DNA from: Leptospira kobayashii
Lineage (GTDB): Bacteria; Spirochaetota; Leptospiria; Leptospirales; Leptospiraceae
Direction: 5' to 3'
Assembly (NCBI RefSeq): GCF_003114835.2
Contig: NZ_AP025029.1
Location: forward strand, 62,001 to 126,000
Length of the DNA stretch: 64,000 nucleotides
Of this stretch, positions 16,178 through 25,013 are shown piece by piece (positions within the stretch are counted from its first letter, which is position 1; each line of letters opens with the position of its first letter). Position numbers and translations under genes: made by a program. The notes below the pieces were generated by a model. That model was not told the origin of the DNA. It saw only the letters and a program-made list of their open reading frames with translations, and did no database searches.

Positions 16178-17846
16178 TATCAACATTCGGAAAACGATCC
16201 GCTTTTTTTTTCAAAATGGAATCAGGCGAAAAAGAATCCATCATTCTATCTGCATGTTCTTTGGATAAATCCTTTTTATTTTTACCGGAATTGTTTCCTG
16301 TTGCTTTGCTATTTTCCTCATTGGGTTCCGATTTTTTCCGATCTTCCTCCGTTTTCCCTTGCGGATCGGATGATCCTCCATTTTTTTTCTTTCTTAAGAA
16401 TTCCAGATTCTTCTTTGCAGAAAGCAAATCCGGATCAATGGACAAAGCTTCTTCGTAGGACTTTTGTGCATTTTTATAATCATTTTTTTTTGCATAAGCG
16501 TTCCCATTATTATAATGAGCTCTTGATTTCAGCTCCGGAGTAGACTTAGGATCCTTTATAATTTCATTATTTTGTTCGATGGATTCTTGCAAATTTCCCA
16601 TTTTATAATCGGAAGCTGCTTTGTTGAATTTAATCCTGGGATCATCCGAGATGAATTGCTCCGCTTTCTGAAATTTTTCTTTGCTCTCTTTATACTTTTC
16701 AGCCTGATAATCGCTTACTCCTTCGGAGACAATCGATCCGCCCGGATCGAAGCCCCAAGCATATAAGTCGGAAGTATGAAATATTCCCGAAGATAAAATC
16801 AAAAGTAACGCAACAGTTATTGCCCGCTTAATGTAAGTTAAACGAATGATTCTTTCCAGAAAAAAGAAACCGAGGGATAAGTAGAGAAATACACTGGCTC
16901 CGTCTTCTTTTCTGATTTTTTGAAGTATATGTGTCTGGTTCTTTTTCATAGAATCGATTTTATCAACCAATTGATAAGCGCCGGAAGAATCCTGGGATAA
17001 ATTATAATACTCTCCCGAGTTTAAAGAAGCAAATGATTTTAGATTTTCTTCATTTAAACTTGATATGATTACTTCCCCTGCATTTTGATCCGGGTTCAAC
17101 GCACCCGATAAGGTTACGTAACCACGCGAAGAAGTTTGAGAATCCGAATAATAGATCGGACCTCCTTCCTTTGTACCGAGCCCCCATACAACAAGCTCCG
17201 CATCCAATTTTTGCGGGCCCGATTCTTCGTTATCTTCTCCGTCGGAAACCAAAACAACGACTTTGTTTCTCAACAGTTTGGAAGAAGATAAAACTTCTTC
17301 CGCTTTTTTCGCAGCCAGTCCGAAGTTGGTTCCTTTTTTACCGACCATCTCTACACCTAATGCGTTTACATAATCCGCAAATGCGGTAGTATCCGTTGTC
17401 ATGGGACAATAGGAAAATGCGGAGCCCGCAAATACGATCATTCCGAAACGATTTCCCGCCAGATCGGGCAGAATCCGGATGACGATGTCTTGGAATCGTT
17501 TCAAACGCGTAGGATTGACATCGACTGCGTTCATAGACAAACTGACATCTACTAGAAACAATATATCGACTGATTTTTGTGAGTCGGACAATTCCATTTC
17601 ATTTGCCTTTGTATGGAAAAGCGATAATACTGCGAAAGCAAGGCCGATGATAAGAGACCCGATTCCCAGTGTATAAGAAAGTATTGACGGAAGAGAGAAT
17701 CTTTCTTTCAAAGAAGGATGCAATCCTTGGAATTTTCCTATTTTGAAAAGGAAAAATATTTTTACAAAACCATACACAAAGGTTATCGAGATGCAAAGTA
17801 AAGAAACCCATTTTAAAGTGGAATCGTCAAAATCCGTTTCGGTCAT
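16161..17846 (-). CDS. batB: BatB-BatC fusion (VWA domain plus TPR repeats)
   Basis: 561 residues. Two N-terminal membrane helices precede a von Willebrand A domain with the MIDAS motif DVSLS (about residue 96) and a conserved SDGEDNEESG. A third and fourth hydrophobic segment (SVFLYLSLGFFFLERI and ITVALLLILSSGIFHTS) come next. Three TPR units follow (ESKEKFQKAEQFI, SRAHYNNGNAYAKKNDYKNAQKSYEEAL) and a charged lysine-rich end. In other bacteria BatB and the TPR protein BatC are separate genes; here they are one frame. Its ATG overlaps batA by 4 bp. Confidence 0.88.
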   Translation of the reverse strand: MTETDFDDSTLKWVSLLCISITFVYGFVKIFFLFKIGKFQGLHPSLKERFSLPSILSYTLGIGSLIIGLAFAVLSLFHTKANEMELSDSQKSVDILFLVDVSLSMNAVDVNPTRLKRFQDIVIRILPDLAGNRFGMIVFAGSAFSYCPMTTDTTAFADYVNALGVEMVGKKGTNFGLAAKKAEEVLSSSKLLRNKVVVLVSDGEDNEESGPQKLDAELVVWGLGTKEGGPIYYSDSQTSSRGYVTLSGALNPDQNAGEVIISSLNEENLKSFASLNSGEYYNLSQDSSGAYQLVDKIDSMKKNQTHILQKIRKEDGASVFLYLSLGFFFLERIIRLTYIKRAITVALLLILSSGIFHTSDLYAWGFDPGGSIVSEGVSDYQAEKYKESKEKFQKAEQFISDDPRIKFNKAASDYKMGNLQESIEQNNEIIKDPKSTPELKSRAHYNNGNAYAKKNDYKNAQKSYEEALSIDPDLLSAKKNLEFLRKKKNGGSSDPQGKTEEDRKKSEPNEENSKATGNNSGKNKKDLSKEHADRMMDSFSPDSILKKKADRFPNVDNEKFW

Positions 17847-18796
17847 AATACTTCCTTCAATGGCCAGATTTTAAGAGCTCCGTCTAATAAAAGTAAAGCG
17901 AATGCCCAGAATAGGTAATCTGGAAAATGTGTTTGAACTAGCTCTGTCGGTTTGGATGGCAACGGATCTTTTTCCAAGTCATCTATTTCTTTTAATATTT
18001 CTTCCAGATCTTCCGGGGACTCCGCCCGAAAAAACGTCCCGCCTGTTTGTTCCGAGATGGTTCTCAAGGAATCATAATTGATTTCGTACTGACCCATTTC
18101 CTTTCCGATTCCTATGGAATAAACTTTGATACCGTATGCTTTGGAGGCGAAGGATGCCGTTTCGGGATCTAATTTTCCGGTATTGGAAACTCCGTCGGTG
18201 AGTATTAAAATGATCTTCGATGTGGCTATTGATTTTTTGAGTCTATAGGTTGCAAGAATCAAAGCATCTCCGATAGCAGTGCCTTGTTCGTCTATACTGG
18301 AATCTTCTGCTTCCGCGATAAGCTCCGTTAATGCCAATCTATCACTCGTTAAAGGGCTTTGTAAATAAGCTGCTCCTGCAAACAAAACGAGTCCGATCCG
18401 ATCCGACTCCCTTTTTTTGATAAATTCCTGTAACAATTTTTTGGAAACCGAAAGTCTGTTATTCGGCAAAAAATCGTAACTATTTACCATGGATCCCGAA
18501 ATATCAAGGGCGATCATGATATCGATTCCGTAAGTTTCATCCGGGATAAATCGATGTTTGGCGCCCGGTCCCGCCGCCGCTAAAATCACGAAGGAAAGTG
18601 ATAAAAAAGGAAGTGCACCGGCAATTTTTTTTAAAAGAAAGCGAAAGTTTGTTTTGAAATCATTTGCTAACTTTGTATTTCTGTCCCATTTCCCTTCCAT
18701 GGAAAGATCTAATTTACCTTTCCAATAAGTGAACACAAAAAGCAAAAGCAAAGGTACAAATAAAATTAAAGTCAGAGGTCTTTCAAAATAATCCAT
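17843..18796 (-). CDS. batA: BatA (VWA-domain membrane protein)
   Basis: 317 residues. An N-terminal hydrophobic helix (LTLILFVPLLLLFVFTYW), a second helix (ALPFLSLSFVILAAAGPG), a VWA domain with complete MIDAS DISGS (in IDIMIALDISGSMV) and ILTDGVSNTG, and a C-terminal helix (YLFWAFALLLLDGAL) give the standard BatA topology. The metal-dependent adhesion site probably docks partner proteins at the periplasmic face. It lies 4 nt after the preceding gene and overlaps the next by 4 bp. Confidence 0.9.
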   Translation of the reverse strand: MDYFERPLTLILFVPLLLLFVFTYWKGKLDLSMEGKWDRNTKLANDFKTNFRFLLKKIAGALPFLSLSFVILAAAGPGAKHRFIPDETYGIDIMIALDISGSMVNSYDFLPNNRLSVSKKLLQEFIKKRESDRIGLVLFAGAAYLQSPLTSDRLALTELIAEAEDSSIDEQGTAIGDALILATYRLKKSIATSKIILILTDGVSNTGKLDPETASFASKAYGIKVYSIGIGKEMGQYEINYDSLRTISEQTGGTFFRAESPEDLEEILKEIDDLEKDPLPSKPTELVQTHFPDYLFWAFALLLLDGALKIWPLKEVL

Positions 18797-18800
18797 TTTA

Positions 18801-19655
18801 TTAAAGCCCTAATTTTTCCTTCCATTCGATCCAAAGTCGTTTCGCCTCTTCTCCGGTCAATGTTTCGTTTCTATCGGTATATTTTGATTCACGGAAGAAA
18901 GAACGGATTTCTCTTAATTTCTGATCGGTAAGGCTGCTTCGATCGTAAAGGTATGTCAAAAACTCCTCATCGGTAAAAGCCAGAAGATTATAGGATAATC
19001 TGTAAGAATATTCTTCTTTGCAGTAAGACGATATCTGATAAACAAATTCTTTTAACTGAACGGTTTCGGACCGGAGCATGCCTTCGATTAAGTAGAGTTT
19101 TGCGAGTCTGTTTTCTAAAAAAGGAATCTCTTCCCAGGTAGCATTGACTATCTTTCTATTTTTTCTTCTGTAAAGATAAAACGCGTAGGCGAGATAACAA
19201 ATGGAAAGTAGCAGAAGTATAAAAAATATTAATCTTAGTAAATAGGATCCTGAAAAAGAAATAGGAGGTTCGATGTCCTCCAAATCTTTCTCATCTCCGG
19301 TTAACTGTGATTTTACTTTGATGATTCTTTGGACTCGTATCGTTTCTCCGTTTTCTTCCCAAGTAACCGGTAAAGTATAGTCTCCCGGTTCGTAAAAACG
19401 GATTGTTAACTGAAGGGAGTTATTTCTTTTTTCCGCTGATAAGATTTTGTAAGCGGGTAAATCGGGAGAAGCTTCGTTGTAAATCTCCCCTTCCGGATAA
19501 GAAAGAGTAGTCGGCAGCGGAGAACGGAATGTGATTTCGTAAACGACTTTGTCCCCTACGAAGATTTCATTCGGATTTACGGTTTCTTCGGGACTCGGAA
19601 ATAACATATTGGGAATCCCGAACAGAGCCAGATATATCAGATATTTCTTTTTCAA
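18801..19655 (-). CDS. Bat-operon membrane protein of unknown function
   Basis: 284 residues from TTG 19655. That TTG overlaps the TGA of the DUF58 gene and has AAGGA 8 nt upstream; longer readings run deep into the DUF58 gene and are unlikely. A signal peptide (KKKYLIYLALFGIPNMLF), a beta-sandwich periplasmic domain (VGDKVVYEITFRSPLPTT), one transmembrane helix (YLLRLIFFILLLLSICYLAYAF region) and a cytoplasmic helical domain follow. The slot between DUF58 and BatA is often held by DUF4381-type proteins, which fits this topology, but I cannot confirm the family. Confidence 0.8.
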   Translation of the reverse strand: MKKKYLIYLALFGIPNMLFPSPEETVNPNEIFVGDKVVYEITFRSPLPTTLSYPEGEIYNEASPDLPAYKILSAEKRNNSLQLTIRFYEPGDYTLPVTWEENGETIRVQRIIKVKSQLTGDEKDLEDIEPPISFSGSYLLRLIFFILLLLSICYLAYAFYLYRRKNRKIVNATWEEIPFLENRLAKLYLIEGMLRSETVQLKEFVYQISSYCKEEYSYRLSYNLLAFTDEEFLTYLYDRSSLTDQKLREIRSFFRESKYTDRNETLTGEEAKRLWIEWKEKLGL

Positions 19656-20476
19656 ATCCGGATTCCTTTGAATAAACCTAATATCTGTTTGCTGAGTTTC
19701 ATCTCCGGTCGAACGGTAATTCCTTTGTTCCCGAATGTTTTTTTGAAATTCATTTGATCTTGTTTTAGATTGGATTGGAAGGTTAAGGAGTTGCCCGCTT
19801 CCGAGTCCGATAAAGCAAATATGCGAAACCAAAAAGGCAATTGAATTTCAAAAGATTCTTCTTCAATCCAAATGGCATATTCGTCCCAAGTTTGGAACAA
19901 TCCTTTTCTGGATTCAAATCCTTGAAAATAGGTAAAATCGGAAAGCCAGTAGACTATACTATACTTGGATGAAATCTGATAGGTTTTTTCCAAAGCTTTA
20001 TTATAATCCGTTTTTTTTGAACTTAACTGCTCCGCCTTTTTGATAATGGATTTGAATTCCAGATCTACTTCTTCTTTGCGCTTTAATTCTTTTCCCGAAT
20101 GATAAATGTTATCTGAGAATAAAATGATTCGAACCCTATTTCCTATGCGGACATGGAAAAGAGATAGAAAACATGCCAACTGAAGAGCTGCTTTCTTTTT
20201 TTTACCTTGCATCGATTTAGATACATCGACCAGAACCATAATAGGAAGATCCTGTTCTTCATAGTATTCCTTTACATGCACTTCGCCTGTGCGGGAAGTA
20301 ACGTTCCAATCGATATACCTCGTATCATCACCGAAATAGTAAGGTCTTACTTCTTTGAATTCAAGTCCCCTTCCCTTTGCAAAGTGAAAGAACCCGCCGG
20401 AACGAACGGACTTGAATTTTTGATTTGTTTCCCAATCTAAGACCGTGAGTAATTTCTTAAGATCCGGATCTAACAT
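19652..20476 (-). CDS. DUF58-family protein of the MoxR/Bat operon
   Basis: 274 residues. It carries the DUF58 signature: an N-terminal GRGLEFKEVRPYYFGDDTRYIDWNVT followed by a VWA-like core with DVSKS (LVDVSKSMQG). DUF58 proteins usually sit directly after MoxR ATPases and are thought to be clients or partners of that ATPase. It begins 6 nt after moxR and its stop overlaps the next start. No membrane segment is present. Confidence 0.92.
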   Translation of the reverse strand: MLDPDLKKLLTVLDWETNQKFKSVRSGGFFHFAKGRGLEFKEVRPYYFGDDTRYIDWNVTSRTGEVHVKEYYEEQDLPIMVLVDVSKSMQGKKKKAALQLACFLSLFHVRIGNRVRIILFSDNIYHSGKELKRKEEVDLEFKSIIKKAEQLSSKKTDYNKALEKTYQISSKYSIVYWLSDFTYFQGFESRKGLFQTWDEYAIWIEEESFEIQLPFWFRIFALSDSEAGNSLTFQSNLKQDQMNFKKTFGNKGITVRPEMKLSKQILGLFKGIRI

Positions 20477-20482
20477 CGTTGT

Positions 20483-21463
20483 TTATGGAACTTCTGTTAT
20501 ACCTAAAATTCTTTTGATAATCGAATCCACAGAAACTTCTTCCGTAAACGCTTCCATTGACAAATGGATTCTGTGCCGGATGATTTCGGTAAAAAACTTT
20601 AGAATGTCTTCCGGTAGAACAAAATCCCTTCCTTCCAAAAGCGCATTTATCTTTGCGACTTTTAACAAGGCAAGGCTTGCTCTGGGGCTTGCGCCGTGTT
20701 TTACATAATCGACGATATCTTTTGCCTCGGTAGTTTCCGGTCTGGTGTTTCTGACCAGTCTAACTATGAATTGTTGGAGTTTCGGATCGATATAAACATC
20801 ATCGGCGGATTCGGATATTTTCAATAATTCCTGTGGTTTGACAACTTTGTTTATTTTGGGAGGACTTAGTTTCAGATTTCCGTGTATAAGTAGGATATTT
20901 TTCTCTTCTTCTTCATTCGGATATTCTACGGTTACTTTAAATAGAAAACGATCCAATTGCGCTTCTGGCAAGGGATATGTACCGTCCTGGTCGATCGGAT
21001 TTTGCGTAGCCACTACGAAGAATGGGGGATCCAGATCAAAAGTATTGTCTGCAATCGTAACCTGCCTTTCTTCCATACATTGCAATAATGCCGATTGTAC
21101 TTTTGCGGGCGCTCTGTTGATTTCGTCAGCTAACAGAATATTTGTGAATATCGGTCCTTTTCTCACTTCGAAGGAAGTGGTTTTGGGATTGAATATATTC
21201 GTACCTGTCAGATCCGCTGGAAGCAAATCAGGAGTAAATTGCACTCTATTGAACTTTGCATCTATGCAGGCGGCCAGAGTTTTTGCCAAAAGGGTCTTCG
21301 CAAGACCCGGCATGCCTTCCAGAAGCACATGACCTTTTGCAATCATAGCGACCAGCAGAGGCTGGATGACATGATTCATCCCGGAAATCCCTTCTGCCAG
21401 CTCCGATTTGATTTGAGTTATCTTTGTTTTTGTTTCGTTTAATATTGGTTCGCTTATTGACAT
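20483..21463 (-). CDS. MoxR-family AAA+ ATPase
   Basis: 326 residues. Walker A GMPGLAKT, Walker B ADEIN followed by RAPAKVQSALLQCMEERQVT, sensor 1 ATQNP and the arginine-finger region PLPEAQLDRF are all present, the full MoxR signature. MoxR ATPases act with VWA proteins as a chaperone-like assembly or metal-insertion system. Here it heads the DUF58-Bat block. Its start overlaps the lipoprotein stop by 10 bp, coupling it to the upstream genes. Confidence 0.95.
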   Translation of the reverse strand: MSISEPILNETKTKITQIKSELAEGISGMNHVIQPLLVAMIAKGHVLLEGMPGLAKTLLAKTLAACIDAKFNRVQFTPDLLPADLTGTNIFNPKTTSFEVRKGPIFTNILLADEINRAPAKVQSALLQCMEERQVTIADNTFDLDPPFFVVATQNPIDQDGTYPLPEAQLDRFLFKVTVEYPNEEEEKNILLIHGNLKLSPPKINKVVKPQELLKISESADDVYIDPKLQQFIVRLVRNTRPETTEAKDIVDYVKHGASPRASLALLKVAKINALLEGRDFVLPEDILKFFTEIIRHRIHLSMEAFTEEVSVDSIIKRILGITEVP

Positions 21464-22773
21464 TGTGTTGCTGTTAAATTAGGTTTTGGTTTATCTAATA
21501 AATAGTATTCCTTTTTTCCTGCGATGGTCCAACATCCCATCTTACGTCCGCTCGGATCAACTCCGCCTTTGCCCGTTTCTTTTCCATCTTCACTGTATTC
21601 CGTTGCATCTTCAGCGGAACGGATAACAATTCTTTTTTTACCGGATGGGTAAAAGTATGTGAACGGAATGGACGATTTGTAGTTTAATTTCAAATCCTGG
21701 GATTCTTCATCAATTTTCACAAGAGAAAAGAATAATTTACCGTCACCTAAAATTGTTCCCGTTTTATCATAGATTTTGGCGGATTCTAGCATAGCTTCGT
21801 TCGCCATTTTCCCTTCATAGGCCAGTTGCCCGTTGTTATAGTAGTATTTCCAATCGCCCGTTCTTGTATGTTTTCTCGGGCCGGTTCCGAAAACCTTTCC
21901 GTCCGCATAATATTCTTTCCAAATACCGGTTCGCTCGTATTTTACATCGGATTCTGCAGCATTTTCTTTTGCAGAATAATTTCCTTCAGCGATCACGTTT
22001 TCTTTCGGACCGTATAACTTCCATAAACCTGTTCTTGCATCTAAAGTATAATTGCCTTGCGACTCTAATTTTCCGTCTTTGTAGAAATTGGATTCGGTTC
22101 CGTGTTTTTTACCGTTTTTGAAGTTTGAAGTGGTTTTGATCCCGTTTCCATCGGTTCCCGTAAAATAATAATTCCAAGTCCCCTCTTCTTCGTTATCTTT
22201 GAAAGCTCCTTTCTCCAACCATTCCCCTTTGTTATTTTTTTTCCAATAACCACCGTTCTTCTGGTCTTCGTGGTATTCCGTTTCGCTGGAAACGTTTCCG
22301 GATTTATCGTAGGTTTTGGCGATCCCTTCTTTTTTGCCGTCTACCCAGGGAGTTTCTGCAATCGTTCGAGAGGGATTTTCCGAATCGGGCTTTTTCCAGA
22401 TTCCGACTTTCTTTCCGTCAACATACTCCCCTGTCGCATCCAAACTGGACTTGAAAATGGGTTTTTCTTTTGTGGAACCTTCCTGTTCGAATTGGATGTA
22501 TTCCTCCCAGATTCCCTGCTTTGGAAGAGATTTTACTTTTGCCGGGGCGAATTTTGCAATTTGATCTTCTTTGCAGGTAGCGCCTCCGCATTCCGCTTTC
22601 ACTTCGCCTTGAGCCTTCAGTGCACCTGAATTTTTGAATCTTTCGATTCGAATCACCTTACCGCTTTTTATAATAAGTGTGAATTCATCAGTCCCTGCGC
22701 CTCCTTCTTTATTGGAAAAAGAAGAACAATATGTAAGTCCCAGTAAAAGGGATACTGCGAGTAATTTTTTCAT
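21454..22773 (-). CDS. Lipoprotein with MORN/YwqK-type repeats
   Basis: 439 residues. The signal sequence MKKLLAVSLLLGLTYC ends in a spirochete-style lipobox with Cys16. The mature protein consists of about ten short beta-hairpin repeats of the type G-W-K-x-Y-Y-x-x-G (RTGLWKLYGP, RTGIWKEYYADGK, RTGDWKYYYNNGQL), as in MORN_2/YwqK proteins. It is probably surface- or periplasm-exposed and membrane anchored by lipid. It lies between the thioesterase and MoxR with overlaps at both ends (4 and 10 bp), so it belongs to the Bat transcript. Confidence 0.88.
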   Translation of the reverse strand: MKKLLAVSLLLGLTYCSSFSNKEGGAGTDEFTLIIKSGKVIRIERFKNSGALKAQGEVKAECGGATCKEDQIAKFAPAKVKSLPKQGIWEEYIQFEQEGSTKEKPIFKSSLDATGEYVDGKKVGIWKKPDSENPSRTIAETPWVDGKKEGIAKTYDKSGNVSSETEYHEDQKNGGYWKKNNKGEWLEKGAFKDNEEEGTWNYYFTGTDGNGIKTTSNFKNGKKHGTESNFYKDGKLESQGNYTLDARTGLWKLYGPKENVIAEGNYSAKENAAESDVKYERTGIWKEYYADGKVFGTGPRKHTRTGDWKYYYNNGQLAYEGKMANEAMLESAKIYDKTGTILGDGKLFFSLVKIDEESQDLKLNYKSSIPFTYFYPSGKKRIVIRSAEDATEYSEDGKETGKGGVDPSGRKMGCWTIAGKKEYYLLDKPKPNLTATQCQ

Positions 22774-23312
22774 GTGCTAATCCTATCAAAGAAATGTGCG
22801 CGTTTTAATTTATTAACTTCCAATAGTTCGCTTGCAACTGAGATTTTTCCGCCTGTGAGTTTCTCGGAAAAAAATCTCGGGGGTAAAACATGAAAAGCTC
22901 CCTCCCCTTTTACAAATAACAAACTTCCGTCGACGGAAGTGAGCTCACATTCCAACAATACTTTTCTTTTCGCTTTTTTGACGGGCCAGGCTCTCACTAA
23001 CAAATCTTTTTCAACGGGGGTGGCCTTATGAAATTTGAATCCCATAGTATCCGTCATGACGATAAAACCCAAATGAAAGCACAAAGAACCCATTGCTTCG
23101 TCCAGAAGTGCCGACAAAATTCCTCCATGAACGAAGGTAGGTGCGCCGTTAAACATCCGTTTGAAGTTGTAAATAAACCTAACCTCTCCGGTTGCGTCAT
23201 CAAAGGTAAAATCAGCACTGAGTCCGATGGGGTTTTGTTTTCCGCATCCGAAACAAGTGTCATGATGAATTTCATGGCCGTGTCTCGAGGGATTTAAAGT
23301 AGAATGTTCCAT
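22770..23312 (-). CDS. PaaI-like hotdog thioesterase
   Basis: 180 residues. The hotdog core carries FNGAPTFVHGGILSALLDEAMG, the conserved HGG-x4-LLDEAMG stretch of PaaI/YigI-type acyl-CoA thioesterases. A short N-terminal extension has two cysteines (CFGCGKQNPIGL), a frequent feature of this subgroup. It probably hydrolyses small or medium acyl-CoAs. It is the first gene of the minus-strand chain leading to MoxR-Bat-HtpG and overlaps the lipoprotein gene by 4 bp. Confidence 0.88.
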   Translation of the reverse strand: MEHSTLNPSRHGHEIHHDTCFGCGKQNPIGLSADFTFDDATGEVRFIYNFKRMFNGAPTFVHGGILSALLDEAMGSLCFHLGFIVMTDTMGFKFHKATPVEKDLLVRAWPVKKAKRKVLLECELTSVDGSLLFVKGEGAFHVLPPRFFSEKLTGGKISVASELLEVNKLKRAHFFDRIST

Positions 23313-23348
23313 TTATTTTTTTAATCTAATCCTTTATTATTTCTTTGG

Positions 23349-23369
23349 GGGGTGAAATGATTTCATGGT
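23349..23369. promoter_or_regulatory. Degenerate copy of the second parS-like palindrome
   Basis: GGGGTGAAATGATTTCATGG resembles the palindromes at 28584 and 30153; its 13-bp core TGAAATGATTTCA is symmetrical. It is in the short gap between the thioesterase and hydrolase genes, 5.2 kb from parA2, as a dispersed parS site could be. Confidence 0.4.
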
Positions 23370-23372
23370 AGG

Positions 23373-24212
23373 TTAGGAATTCAGAAAATCCAGAATTCCC
23401 ATAGATACAGACTCCGGGTTGTCCATATGAAGATGATGCCCTCCGGGCAAAATGATTTGTTTGAAATTGGGAATGGCCTCTTTTCTTGCCGTAAATCTTT
23501 CCGCAAGAGGATAAACGGATTTATCACCTAAGATCAATAATGTAGGACATGGGATCTTCTTACAAAAGGAAACGACCTGATCATCCGTTAGACGGAAGAA
23601 GGAATTATAATGCAAACGAAGATCCCTTCTCGGCTTTAATCCTTTTGGCGTTTTTTCCAGTCCTCTTTCCATAAGTCTTTCCACCGATTCCTTTGACATA
23701 TCTCCTGCTCGCATTCTTACGGCGATAGCGGATTCCCAATCGGGAAAATAAGTTTCTTTTTTCCCTCTCGGATGAAGTACTTGTTTAATTGCTTCAGTCA
23801 GTATTTCCGGCGCGGTTTCGTTCGGGTTTGTAATGGGACCGATGGCTTCGATCAAAACCAATTTCTCGAGAGAAAGTAATCCGGTACCGGCAACTAACGT
23901 GGATACAGCGGCACCCATTGAATGTCCTAATAAGATGAAGTTTTCCAAAGCGAGGCTGTTTGCAATGGAAACAATATCCATTGCATATTCTGCAAAATGA
24001 TACAAAGCCCCTGTCGGTTTATGACTGGATTTTCCATGGCCGGGAAAATCGACTGCGATAAATCTGTAATTTGGAAAGTATTTTGCCAAAGGCTCAAATG
24101 AATTCGCATTATCAAGCCAGCCGTGAAATGCAAGAATCGGTTTGCCTTGCGGGTTGCCCCACTCCCGCCCTTCGATCGTATGAAATTTGGTTTGGATGGT
24201 AATCTGAGACAT
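23373..24212 (-). CDS. Alpha/beta-hydrolase
   Basis: 279 residues. The nucleophile elbow GHSMGA, the oxyanion motif FHGWLDNANSF, the late acid in LILGDKS and the final GGHHLHMDNPE provide a complete Ser-Asp-His triad in the fold used by esterases and lipases (AB hydrolase 1). No signal peptide. The substrate cannot be told. It is separated from the thioesterase by 60 bp containing the parS-like copy. Confidence 0.9.
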   Translation of the reverse strand: MSQITIQTKFHTIEGREWGNPQGKPILAFHGWLDNANSFEPLAKYFPNYRFIAVDFPGHGKSSHKPTGALYHFAEYAMDIVSIANSLALENFILLGHSMGAAVSTLVAGTGLLSLEKLVLIEAIGPITNPNETAPEILTEAIKQVLHPRGKKETYFPDWESAIAVRMRAGDMSKESVERLMERGLEKTPKGLKPRRDLRLHYNSFFRLTDDQVVSFCKKIPCPTLLILGDKSVYPLAERFTARKEAIPNFKQIILPGGHHLHMDNPESVSMGILDFLNS

Positions 24213-24309
24213 AGGGTATCTCTCTCTTTTTTACAGACCTAATCTAAACTGCAAACTAGATTTAATAAAAATGATTGCTTGGTAAAGATCAGTAAGGAAG
24301 AATATCGCT

Positions 24310-24744
24310 ATGAAAAAAATCTGGATGTTCATTGCCAGTCTATGTTTTGGTATTTCGCTTTTTGCCCAAAACGGAAATGCCAAACAACTTTGTTCTTCTT
24401 TTAAGGATTGTATTTCTAAAGCGGAAAAGACGGACATTCATAGAAAAAAAATCCAGCTCTATGATGAAGCGATTGTAAATTTTAAATCTTCCGACGGTGA
24501 AAAAAATCGAATTTCCATCTTGCTCAAACGTGCGAATTCGATTATCAAAGAAGCGAACGGTGACACCGGTTATAAAGGGGAGATTGCTTTGAAGGTAACC
24601 CATAAGCCGGAGTATAAGAAACAGCAGTTTGACAAAGCAAGTGAAGATTTGAACTCAATTGAACCGAATTTGAGCCTTTTGAATACAAGCGAGCAAACAT
24701 TATACGAATCATTGAAATCAGAGATCAACTCTCAAAATCCTTAA
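24310..24744 (+). CDS. Small secreted TPR-like protein
   Basis: 144 residues with a signal peptide (MKKIWMFIASLCFGISLFAQNGNA, cleavage after the alanine) and GGAAG before the ATG. The mature part is helical with a TPR-like layout (KKIQLYDEAIVNFKSSDGEKN, KKQQFDKASEDLNSIEPN). Likely periplasmic. It is 8 nt before a small lipoprotein and probably co-transcribed with it. No family recognised. Confidence 0.8.
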   Translation: MKKIWMFIASLCFGISLFAQNGNAKQLCSSFKDCISKAEKTDIHRKKIQLYDEAIVNFKSSDGEKNRISILLKRANSIIKEANGDTGYKGEIALKVTHKPEYKKQQFDKASEDLNSIEPNLSLLNTSEQTLYESLKSEINSQNP

Positions 24745-24752
24745 CCGTTCAA

Positions 24753-24998
24753 ATGAGATTCTTATTATTCATACTGTTTTTGTTTTCCTGTATGTTGTCA
24801 AAAGAAGAACAAATGTTGGAAGAATGCAAGTCGCAAAGAAAAAGAGCTTATACCTATATGATTCCTTTGATCAATCTGTACAATAAACCTACTGTTAAGG
24901 AAGACGCCCCTCTGTCATATACGATTGTTACGGAAGTAACGAATAAAAGATGCGAAGCGGAGGCAAAGAAAAACCAGTACAACCTCCGCTCGAATTGA
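24753..24998 (+). CDS. Small putative lipoprotein
   Basis: 81 residues: a hydrophobic leader (MRFLLFILFLFSC) ends in a lipobox-like LFSC with Cys13, then a short charged mature part with one further cysteine. Presumed membrane-anchored. It follows the secreted TPR-like gene closely and converges on ndh. Unknown function. Confidence 0.7.
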   Translation: MRFLLFILFLFSCMLSKEEQMLEECKSQRKRAYTYMIPLINLYNKPTVKEDAPLSYTIVTEVTNKRCEAEAKKNQYNLRSN

Positions 24999-25013
24999 TA
25001 ACTTTCACACAGT

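Noticed and set aside
20838..21332. 164-residue open frame on the plus strand
   Set aside because: It is antisense to the MoxR ATPase, and the sense protein has complete conserved motifs.
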